Positions 1-5,030 of a DNA stretch of 5,030 bases are shown in pieces. How positions within the stretch are numbered: position 1 is the first letter of the stretch; every line of letters starts with the position of its first letter. Origin of the DNA: Synergistaceae bacterium (lineage in GTDB: Bacteria; Synergistota; Synergistia; Synergistales; Synergistaceae); NCBI GenBank assembly GCA_028702015.1, contig JAQVPO010000118.1, forward strand, positions 1-5,030. The letters run 5' to 3'. The notes beneath the pieces are model-generated. The model was not told the origin of the DNA and ran no database searches. It was given only the letters and a program-made list of their open reading frames with translations. The position numbers were made by a program, and so were the translations under genes.

Positions 1-96
1 TGCGACATAGAGCAGCGAGACCAGTGCGGCAACGGAAAGAAGCGCTCCTGCCAGGTGGCTGAATCCGCTTGCCGGCTCACGAAAAAACTTGCCCAT
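1..96 (-). CDS. Hemolysin III (HlyIII/TrhA, PAQR-type) family membrane protein, N-terminal fragment
   Basis: The reverse complement opens with ATG at 96 and stays open for 32 codons to the window edge, so only the N-terminus of a protein of roughly 200-220 residues is present. It begins MGKFFREPASGFSHLAGALL, which matches the characteristic start of the HlyIII family (basic start, then R-E-P, G, (T/S)-H, G-A). R6, E7, P8 and H14 are visible, and the first transmembrane helix begins around residue 16. Family members are seven-helix inner-membrane proteins related to PAQR receptors and the CREST hydrolases; their function in bacteria is poorly settled (membrane homeostasis and cytolysin-like activity have both been proposed). 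The start overlaps the stop of the upstream hydrolase by one base (TAATG), and GGGAGGG lies 7 nt upstream, so the pair is probably co-translated. The family call rests on 32 residues; the metal-binding histidines expected later are outside the window. Confidence 0.8.
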   Translation of the reverse strand, partial: MGKFFREPASGFSHLAGALLSVAALVSLLYVA

Positions 97-902
97 TAGA
101 TATCCCTCCCGAACTCTTCTGATCCGCATACCTGCATCCCGCGGGATGTCATTTCTGCTATAAAATCTATGCCAAGCTTTTCAAATCCTTTAACGGAACT
201 TGTAGTGTCAGTAAGCAGAACGATCTTTTTTATATCTTCCGTGCATGAATTATATGCCAGATCTCTCACGCTGTTTGCGACACAATGTGAAAGGGCCTGC
301 CCGGATATTACCATTATATCAGCCTCGTGAAGTCGGTTTATGAGTTTTTCGTTGAGCATAGTGGAGGGATCTCCGGGGTCCTCAACATCGGCTTTCAGGG
401 CCGAATAGTGTTCGGTCCAAATATTGAGACCTTTTAAGCTGTAGTCAACAAGGGAAAAATTTCCCTCCCATTCAAGAAGCACATCATAAACAGGTTTTGT
501 TACACAGTGCCCCCAGGATCCTATCAGGCAGTGGGGAGGCCATATGCAGAGTACATATCGATTGTTTTTTTCAAGCTCTTCCACATAGTGTGCTGCCCTA
601 TCCATGTGATCTGGGACAGTTGTCCGCCAGAGGCCCTTTTTCAGGTCCTCTTTTGTTATAAGTGTATAAGGAGCGGGATGTCTGCCTTCAGGATCCAGCC
701 AGAAGATAGGATGCGCAATGTCTGCGAGACGGTGAGTATCAAGAGTAACACTTATATGACAGATCTTGTTCCTCAGTCTCTTTATAGTCCTGGCAAGCCT
801 CTTCGAATCCTCTTCTGCGCCCGGGACGTAAAGCGCTCCTCCGCGGCTGCAGAAATCATTCTGAGGATCGACTATAAGGAATTCAAGCTTTATGCCGTTC
901 AT
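96..902 (-). CDS. Cysteine hydrolase of the nicotinamidase/isochorismatase superfamily
   Basis: A 268-residue protein. The N-terminus carries the superfamily's VDPQNDF motif with candidate catalytic D12. D55, H57 and H64 (LDTHRLADIAHP) and H124 in WPPHC match the metal-site positions of nicotinamidases such as PncA. K157 (LKG) fits the catalytic lysine, followed by EHYSAL like the DSYSAF of PncA. C207 in ALSHCVANSV is the likely nucleophile. The fold therefore suggests a soluble amidase using a D-K-C triad. It differs from classical PncA: it is longer than the usual 180-215 residues, and S205 replaces the aspartate of the TDxCV motif. I believe a distinct long subfamily with SHCV exists, so this is not unique, and the substrate is unknown (nicotinamide or another amide). 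The ATG at 902 was chosen; a TTG at 905 directly before it is an alternative, and TAA at 924-926 blocks further extension. It follows phnW on the same strand and overlaps the HlyIII gene by one base. Confidence 0.88.
   Translation of the reverse strand: MNGIKLEFLIVDPQNDFCSRGGALYVPGAEEDSKRLARTIKRLRNKICHISVTLDTHRLADIAHPIFWLDPEGRHPAPYTLITKEDLKKGLWRTTVPDHMDRAAHYVEELEKNNRYVLCIWPPHCLIGSWGHCVTKPVYDVLLEWEGNFSLVDYSLKGLNIWTEHYSALKADVEDPGDPSTMLNEKLINRLHEADIMVISGQALSHCVANSVRDLAYNSCTEDIKKIVLLTDTTSSVKGFEKLGIDFIAEMTSRGMQVCGSEEFGRDI
104..110 (-). promoter_or_regulatory. Ribosome binding site of the HlyIII-family gene
   Basis: GGGAGGG on the minus strand, 7 nt before the ATG at 96. It lies inside the last codons of the cysteine hydrolase gene. 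It fixes the start of the short partial gene and shows that the 32-codon fragment is a genuine gene start rather than a chance frame. Confidence 0.75.
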
Positions 903-913
903 CAAGTGGCAGT

Positions 914-920
914 CCCCCCC
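914..920 (-). promoter_or_regulatory. G7 tract, possible ribosome binding site of the cysteine hydrolase
   Basis: On the minus strand a run of seven G followed by A (GGGGGGGA) is the only purine-rich stretch close to the hydrolase start. It ends 8 nt before the TTG at 905 and 11 nt before the ATG at 902. The spacing favours the TTG slightly, while codon preference favours the ATG. A better match, AAAGGAG (about 937-943), is 34 nt upstream of the ATG, too far for that start. Confidence 0.35.
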
Positions 921-982
921 GGGTTATGTGGCAACACTCCTTTAATGTTATCACTTCCGGGCTGTAAATGTTTAGCCAATAT

Positions 983-1002
983 CGCACGGGCTGTATCATG
1001 CG
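983..1002 (-). other. Weak stem-loop downstream of phnW
   Basis: On the minus strand CGCATG pairs with CGTGCG around an 8-nt loop (six pairs, one of them G-U). No uridine tract follows, so it is unlikely to terminate transcription by itself. It lies 45 nt past the phnW stop and could mark or protect an mRNA 3' end. It could also be chance. Confidence 0.25.
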
Positions 1003-1046
1003 GAAGGATAAAAGATTCCCGGGGAGTTTATGTATGAAGAGCGTTA

Positions 1047-2162
1047 TCAGGCAAAATTAAGGAATCTGCTGTGTTTGCCGACAGCTTTAAGCAGGCCTTC
1101 GATGTCGTTTTCAAAGACTTCTCCGATGTTTCCGATACGGAAGGTCTCAACATCTGATATTTTCCCCGGATATAAAACATATCCTTCGGCCTTGATAAAT
1201 TCATAAAAATCTTTGAAGCTGAAACCCTGGCTGTCAGGATAGAGGAAAGATGTTATGACCGGCGATTGTATTTCAGCTGAGAGAAGTGCCTTGAAGCCAA
1301 GAGACTCCATCCCGGCAACAAGTTTGTCATGGTTCGTCTTGTAGCGCTGGTATCTGGCAGCAATGCCTCCCTCTTCCTCAAGCTCCTTCATTGCTTCGAT
1401 AAATGCTCTTACAACATGGGTGGGAGAAGTAAAACGCCATTTTCCGCTGTGGTCCTCCATCGTTTTCCACTGGTCATAGAGGTCAAGAGCCAGTGACCGC
1501 GCAAGCCCTGCGCATTCTTCAAGCGAGTCCCTTCTGGCAATGATGAATCCAAATCCCGGAACTCCCTGAACGCATTTGTTTGCGCTGCTGATCATAAAAT
1601 CAACGCCTATCTCATCGACATAGAAGGGTACTCCACCGAAGCTGCTCATCGCATCGACGATGTATATTTTCCCGAGCTTCTTGACGATTTCTCCGATCCC
1701 TTTTATGTCATTCATAATTCCTGTTGTAGTTTCGCAATGCACAACTGCGACATGTGTTATTGCGCTGTCTCTCTCAAGATGTTCTCTAAGCTCATCAAGG
1801 CTGAAGCTTTCAGTCTCTTTTGCTGAAAGCTTGGATGAGGCTATTCCAAGAACCTTGGTCATCTGTAAAATTCTTCTGCCGTAAGCCCCGTTTTCCAGTA
1901 CAAGGATTTTTCCGTTTTTGGGAATTACACTTCCGATCACCGATTCAACAGCGAATGTTCCGCTGCCCTGCATAAGTATGGCAGTGTGTTCTTTCAGGGC
2001 CGCATCGTTGGATACAGCTAAAGAGACAAGATCCTTCCTCAGTTTCTGTATCAGTGAATTGTAATCCTCATCCCATGTGCACCAGTCCCTCTGCATTGCT
2101 TCCTTTACTGTCCTGGTTGTCGTGATCGGCCCCGGGGTCAGCAGAAGGTATGGGTTTTCCAT
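1047..2162 (-). CDS. phnW: 2-aminoethylphosphonate:pyruvate transaminase
   Basis: PhnW is a PLP-dependent fold-type I aminotransferase that converts AEP and pyruvate to phosphonoacetaldehyde and L-alanine, the first step of the phosphonatase route. The 371-residue product aligns end to end with my recollection of Salmonella PhnW. It starts YLLLTPGP, then TVKEAM and CTWDEDY, the cofactor loop QGSGTFAVE (65-73), H142-x-ETTTG, D170 in VDAMSSFGG (pyridine-nitrogen aspartate), K196 in SSANKCVQG (Schiff-base lysine), KWRFTSPTH, and R342 in FRIGNIGEV (substrate-carboxylate arginine, R340 in Salmonella). The start was set at the ATG at 2162. GGAGG lies 7 nt upstream, and the protein then begins where known homologues do. 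An earlier in-frame ATG at 2189 overlaps the phnX stop (TAATG) but has no Shine-Dalgarno and would add nine atypical residues. It follows phnX by 26 nt and ends in tandem stops, TGA TAA. Confidence 0.97.
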   Translation of the reverse strand: MENPYLLLTPGPITTTRTVKEAMQRDWCTWDEDYNSLIQKLRKDLVSLAVSNDAALKEHTAILMQGSGTFAVESVIGSVIPKNGKILVLENGAYGRRILQMTKVLGIASSKLSAKETESFSLDELREHLERDSAITHVAVVHCETTTGIMNDIKGIGEIVKKLGKIYIVDAMSSFGGVPFYVDEIGVDFMISSANKCVQGVPGFGFIIARRDSLEECAGLARSLALDLYDQWKTMEDHSGKWRFTSPTHVVRAFIEAMKELEEEGGIAARYQRYKTNHDKLVAGMESLGFKALLSAEIQSPVITSFLYPDSQGFSFKDFYEFIKAEGYVLYPGKISDVETFRIGNIGEVFENDIEGLLKAVGKHSRFLNFA

Positions 2163-2169
2163 TATTATT

Positions 2170-2174
2170 CCTCC
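2170..2174 (-). promoter_or_regulatory. Ribosome binding site that sets the phnW start
   Basis: GGAGG on the minus strand, 7 nt before the ATG at 2162. It decides between two in-frame ATGs: the one at 2189 has only TAAACAGCAGACTTTA before it, which lacks any Shine-Dalgarno match. Confidence 0.8.
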
Positions 2175-2188
2175 ATTTCCGATACTCA

Positions 2189-2986
2189 TTAAAGTCTGCT
2201 GTTTATTTCCTCGATAAGCTCCGGCAGCTCACAGAAACTGTCGATGACAAAATCTGCTCCAGCAGAGCGGAATCTTTCTTCAGCCCTTGCTTTTCTGGCG
2301 GATATTTCTTTTTCAGACATTCTGCGAGAGTCATCAAAAGATATCCCAGTTTCACTGCTTCCGCTGAGAACTCCGATGCTCCAGACTCCGGCATTGCATC
2401 CTTCTTTTATGTCGCTTACTGTATCTCCTACTTTAATGACGCATTTCGGCGGGAAGATGCCCAGTTTTTCCATGTTTTTGAATATCATATATGGGTATGG
2501 CCGTCCAAATCTGACCTCATCGGGAGTTACCAGTGCATCCGGCCCATAACCGGATCTCAGGGCAGCTGGAGCTACAATGTCCATCATTTCCGCCGTATAT
2601 CCGGTTGTCGAACCTATTTTCAATCCGCTCTTCCTTATGCTGGAAACAACTTCAACGATGCCATCGATAGGCTCGCAGTAATCCGGAAGGATCTCCATGA
2701 GCGCAGGCTCAAAGTCAGCGTAGAATCTGAGCACGTCATCTTCTGTAAAACCCCTTCCGTTACGCTGCTCAAAAGTGTCTGATATGCGTTTCATTTTCAG
2801 GATCTCTCTGATATGGTCGATCTTCGGCAGCCCCATGGGCTCTCTGGCCTCATCGATACTTATCTCTATGCCATGCTTTGAAAAAATCGCTGCAAAAACA
2901 TTCAGCGGAGCAAAGCACCCATAATCAACGGTTGTTCCTGCCCAGTCAAGAATGACTCCGCGGATACGTCGGTTTTCTTTATTCAT
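2189..2986 (-). CDS. phnX: Phosphonoacetaldehyde hydrolase (phosphonatase)
   Basis: PhnX hydrolyses phosphonoacetaldehyde to acetaldehyde and phosphate, cleaving the C-P bond, using Mg2+. It is a HAD-superfamily enzyme with an added Schiff-base lysine. At 265 residues it is full length. HAD motif 1 is DWAGTTVDYGCFAP with nucleophile D14. The cap domain carries MGLPKIDH with K55 as the Schiff-base lysine, plus M51 and H58. Motif 2 is GSTTGYT (T128, Y130). GRPYP holds R162, and motif 4, KVGDTVSD, holds D188 and D192. All sit at the Bacillus cereus enzyme positions (D12, K53, T126, R160, D186, D190) plus two, as I recall them, so the active site looks intact. The ATG overlaps the permease stop by four bases (ATGA), with GGAGAGG about 7 nt upstream, so translation is probably coupled to the transporter. 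PhnW, which supplies its substrate, follows directly. Confidence 0.97.
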   Translation of the reverse strand: MNKENRRIRGVILDWAGTTVDYGCFAPLNVFAAIFSKHGIEISIDEAREPMGLPKIDHIREILKMKRISDTFEQRNGRGFTEDDVLRFYADFEPALMEILPDYCEPIDGIVEVVSSIRKSGLKIGSTTGYTAEMMDIVAPAALRSGYGPDALVTPDEVRFGRPYPYMIFKNMEKLGIFPPKCVIKVGDTVSDIKEGCNAGVWSIGVLSGSSETGISFDDSRRMSEKEISARKARAEERFRSAGADFVIDSFCELPELIEEINSRL

Positions 2987-4662
2987 TGCTGCACCTCTCC
3001 AGATAAAAATTTTTGTTTCTCTGCCTGTTTTTTTGCGGAAACGATTTCATAAAAAAGACGAACAGTTACATTTATAAGGATCACCAGAACGGAAAGAGCG
3101 GCTGCAGGCGCAATATCCCCGGCATCTTCCATATTTACGATGGCGACTGAAGCCAGCTTGAAATCAGCAGGATATAAAAAAACTACGGCTGATATAGTTA
3201 CCATTGCGTTCACAAAGAAGAAGACAGCTATCTCGAAAAGAGCATCTTTGCACATTGGGACTGTGACCCTTGCAAGCGTCCTGAATGGCGGTACCGACAT
3301 GGATTCAGCAACTGACTCGATCTCTTTGTCCAGTTTTTTCAATGCGGATGTTGCTGTCACAAATGGAACGGAATAAAAATGGACAATATTTGCTAGGATC
3401 AGGATGATGATAGTTCCATATATGAAACTCAGAGGATTGAAGTCGGAATTGAAGAAAAAGATGAATGCGAGTCCTATTGAAAGCCCGGGCAGAGCAAGAG
3501 GGATAATAGAAAATAAATAGCTTGTCTGCCGTAAAATGCTGTATCCTCTAAGTTTCTCAATAAGCCATGCATTCAAAAAAACAATGACCGTTCCGAAAAT
3601 TGCGCTCAGAGAGGCGGTGATAAGGCTGTTGAAGAAAGAGCCCAGACCTCCTGTCGCCGGGCTGTCCACTGTAAAATGTTCAAGTGTGAGCCCCATGTTA
3701 TATGGCCAGGCCTTTATCACTGAAGCCATAAAGACCGCAGCAAAAAGGATAACGATGAAAAAATTTATCGTCATACAGTAAAACGTCAGGCAGCGATCCC
3801 TTAATTTATTAGGTATTATCCTGTATTTCATGCTTTTGGATGAAATAGTGTCTCTGTTCATAGACTGGGTCATCCTGTCAGTTATGAACATTATCACGGC
3901 TGGGATCATCAGCAGGATGCCGACGACTGCGCCCATTCCGAAGTTCTGCTGTCCTACTACCTGCTTGTATATATCTGTTGCCAGGACATTAAAGTTGCCG
4001 CCGACCACCTTGGGTGCTCCGAAATCAGAAAAACAGAGGGTGAACGATGTCATCAGCGCGCTTATTATGCCGAATCTTGCTCCGGGCAGGATGACCGTCA
4101 TGAAGGTCCTCTTTATGCTTGTGCCCATGGCCCTGGCCGATTCATAGAGCCTGTTGTCGGCATAGGAAAGCGTTACATAAAGAATAAGAAAAGCCTGCGG
4201 GAATGTATAAAAAATCTCGCTGATTATGATGCCCATAGGTCCGTAGAGCGGGAATCTGATTCCTGACATCGCAGTAATTATTCCCTTATTGCCTATCAGA
4301 TAGATAAGAGCTATGCCAAAGACCATTGTCGGCGCAAAAATCGGCATCATTGCCATGAAACGAAAAATTCTTTTAAAGGGGATATCCGCTCTTGTGAGGG
4401 CATACGCGTAAACGAATGCAAGAAAAACAGCGATGAGGGATGTCCCGAGGGAAATGATTACAGAATTCCACAGCGATACGGCCATGCCCGAAGAAGAAAA
4501 ATATTCAGCAAAATTCCTAAAACCGATATATTCACCTGAATTACTTTGAAATGCTTTCATAAAAAGAGCCGCCATAGGACAAATGACGGCTGTGAAGAGG
4601 AATGCCAGGCTGAATATCAGAAGGGATATCTCTATTGTGTTTTCTGTTTTTATCTTTCTCAC
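2983..4662 (-). CDS. Fused two-domain ABC transporter permease, putative 2-aminoethylphosphonate importer
   Basis: An inner-membrane permease of 559 residues made of two MetI-like halves (BPD_transp_1 fold) in one chain. Each half carries about six hydrophobic segments; clear ones lie near residues 12-35, 66-89, 102-123, 143-165, 243-261, 299-316, 343-366, 383-404, 413-430, 476-497 and 520-538. The cytoplasmic EAA loop that contacts the ATPase is clear in the first half (ESARAMG at 174-180, then ILP at 191-193). It is degenerate in the second half (SVAESMS at 450-456, then P469), where S456 sits in place of the usual glycine. Length and fused layout match the putative AEP permease family (PhnU2 type, as I recall it). 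Neighbouring phnX and phnW support AEP as substrate, although iron(III) and spermidine/putrescine permeases look similar. The start is GTG at 4662, overlapping the ATPase stop (TAGTG), with a modest AAGAG 6 nt upstream. The next Met (M30) would remove the first membrane helix, so GTG is preferred. Confidence 0.92.
   Translation of the reverse strand: MRKIKTENTIEISLLIFSLAFLFTAVICPMAALFMKAFQSNSGEYIGFRNFAEYFSSSGMAVSLWNSVIISLGTSLIAVFLAFVYAYALTRADIPFKRIFRFMAMMPIFAPTMVFGIALIYLIGNKGIITAMSGIRFPLYGPMGIIISEIFYTFPQAFLILYVTLSYADNRLYESARAMGTSIKRTFMTVILPGARFGIISALMTSFTLCFSDFGAPKVVGGNFNVLATDIYKQVVGQQNFGMGAVVGILLMIPAVIMFITDRMTQSMNRDTISSKSMKYRIIPNKLRDRCLTFYCMTINFFIVILFAAVFMASVIKAWPYNMGLTLEHFTVDSPATGGLGSFFNSLITASLSAIFGTVIVFLNAWLIEKLRGYSILRQTSYLFSIIPLALPGLSIGLAFIFFFNSDFNPLSFIYGTIIILILANIVHFYSVPFVTATSALKKLDKEIESVAESMSVPPFRTLARVTVPMCKDALFEIAVFFFVNAMVTISAVVFLYPADFKLASVAIVNMEDAGDIAPAAALSVLVILINVTVRLFYEIVSAKKQAEKQKFLSGEVQQ
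2994..3000 (-). promoter_or_regulatory. Ribosome binding site of phnX
   Basis: GGAGAGG on the minus strand, 7 nt before the phnX ATG and lying within the last codons of the permease gene. It is a strong site, so phnX can also initiate independently of ribosomes finishing the permease. Confidence 0.65.
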
Positions 4663-5030
4663 TATGCGCTCTTAAGTGCGATAACTTTATCGCTCGGAAT
4701 ATCAATATAAATACTGCTTCCCCGTCTGAAGGGGATCTCCGTGCTGTGTTCAGATGCTATATCTGCCATCAGTTCCTCTCCTGTCTCTGACTGAACAGCA
4801 ATACGGTAGAAGGAGCCTCTGAACTCAACATCGGAAATGACACCCTGCATAAAATCCTTGGAACTTCCTGTCGTAAAGAGCCTGAGGCTCTCAGGCCGTA
4901 TAGCGCAGCGGTGGTCATTGAGGAAGTTGGCTGTCCCTACAAAATCCGCAACGAATCCATTTGCAGGATATTTATATATGTTCTGAGGAGTATCTATTTG
5001 CTCTATCCTGGCATCGTTCATAACTATTAT
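4662..5030 (-). CDS. ABC transporter ATP-binding protein, C-terminal part (putative 2-aminoethylphosphonate importer)
   Basis: The last 122 codons of a PotA/FbpC-like import ATPase; the 5' part with Walker A, signature, Walker B and H-loop lies beyond the right edge. The frame is open to 5030, and the ATG at 5021 is internal, not a start. The visible sequence begins IIVMNDARIEQIDTPQNIY, the standard end of the nucleotide-binding domain, followed by ADFVGTANFL (28-37) and AIRPESLRL (43-51). A TOBE-type beta domain follows to the end (QGVISDVEFRGSFYRIAV and on). Such ATPases of about 340-370 residues drive uptake with the cognate permease, whose gene begins inside this stop codon (TAGTG). Only about five residues separate NFL from AIRPE, where PotA has a few dozen, so the TOBE region looks shortened. 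I call the AEP substrate (PhnT2-like) from the neighbours, not from this fragment. Confidence 0.9.
   Translation of the reverse strand: MIVMNDARIEQIDTPQNIYKYPANGFVADFVGTANFLNDHRCAIRPESLRLFTTGSSKDFMQGVISDVEFRGSFYRIAVQSETGEELMADIASEHSTEIPFRRGSSIYIDIPSDKVIALKSA

Larger units (their letters stand above)
903..1046. other. Gap between phnW and the cysteine hydrolase gene
   Basis: This roughly 144-nt stretch holds no gene I can support. On the minus strand it begins with a second stop (TAA at 1044-1046) in tandem with the phnW TGA. It then holds a weak hairpin (983-1002: CGCATG, 8-nt loop, CGTGCG, with one G-T wobble) with no following T-run, so it is not a standard intrinsic terminator. The 9-mer CGGGCTGTA is present twice on the plus strand (958-966 and 987-995). 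A stop-bounded minus-strand frame (1027-902) encodes about 41 protein-like residues but has no ATG and no well-placed start. No good -35/-10 pair was found; TTTACA at 963-968 lacks a partner. Confidence 0.5.

Noticed and set aside
940..968. Possible promoter TTTACA plus TTAAAG ahead of the hydrolase gene
   Set aside because: Spacing is 17 nt but the -10 element matches only three of six consensus positions; not better than chance.
983..1002. Intrinsic terminator after phnW
   Set aside because: The stem is short with one wobble pair and no T-run follows on the minus strand, so it was kept only as a weak stem-loop.
507..1037. Plus-strand open frame of 176 codons, partly spanning the gap
   Set aside because: Most of it lies antisense over the well-supported cysteine hydrolase, the product resembles no family I know, and it has no convincing ribosome binding site.
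2203..2394. Minus-strand 63-codon frame inside phnX
   Set aside because: It is an alternative frame inside phnX with no ribosome binding site and no recognisable motif.
2150..2782. Plus-strand open frame of 210 codons
   Set aside because: It is antisense to phnX, whose catalytic motifs are all intact; the translation is rich in Ser, Phe and Arg, as expected of a shadow frame.
3140..4147. Several plus-strand frames of 78-105 codons over the permease
   Set aside because: All are antisense to an intact membrane protein gene and show no start signals or family motifs.
5019..5021. ATG as start of a small 119-residue protein
   Set aside because: The frame is open upstream to the window edge with IIV before it, and the sequence is the known end of an ABC nucleotide-binding domain, so this Met is internal.

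Overview
All supported genes lie on the minus strand, so the window reads as one transcription unit running from its right end to its left end. The core is a nearly complete system for taking up and degrading 2-aminoethylphosphonate (AEP, ciliatine), the commonest natural C-P compound. In transcription order it holds: the C-terminal third of an ABC-transporter ATPase (4662-5030, cut by the window edge); a fused two-domain permease (2983-4662); PhnX, phosphonoacetaldehyde hydrolase (2189-2986); PhnW, AEP:pyruvate transaminase (1047-2162); a nicotinamidase/isochorismatase-fold cysteine hydrolase (96-902); and the first 32 residues of a hemolysin III (HlyIII/PAQR) family membrane protein (1-96).

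The genes work together as follows. The ABC importer brings AEP in; its binding protein is not in the window and is probably upstream of the right edge. PhnW moves the amino group to pyruvate, giving alanine and phosphonoacetaldehyde. PhnX then cleaves the C-P bond, giving acetaldehyde and phosphate. The yield is phosphorus, nitrogen (as alanine) and a two-carbon fragment. Junctions are very tight: TAGTG (ATPase/permease), ATGA (permease/phnX), a 26-nt gap before phnW with a strong GGAGG site, and TAATG (hydrolase/HlyIII). This implies translational coupling. The only real break is the roughly 144-nt gap between phnW and the cysteine hydrolase (903-1046), where no convincing promoter or terminator is visible. 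The last two genes may therefore belong to the operon or be a separate pair.

The organism is a bacterium with intermediate GC content and Shine-Dalgarno-led genes. The PhnX and PhnW sequences keep every catalytic residue I could compare from memory with the Bacillus and Salmonella enzymes. The style (compact operon, fused permease, HlyIII neighbour) would fit an anaerobe such as a clostridial or Synergistota lineage, but this is a weak guess.

I see no mobile element, CRISPR array, tRNA or rRNA. I do not think the window holds a wholly new system. The points most worth a second look are the cysteine hydrolase and HlyIII genes placed after a phosphonate pathway, the shortened TOBE region of the ATPase, and the odd gap at 903-1046 with its C7 tract and stop-bounded reading frame.
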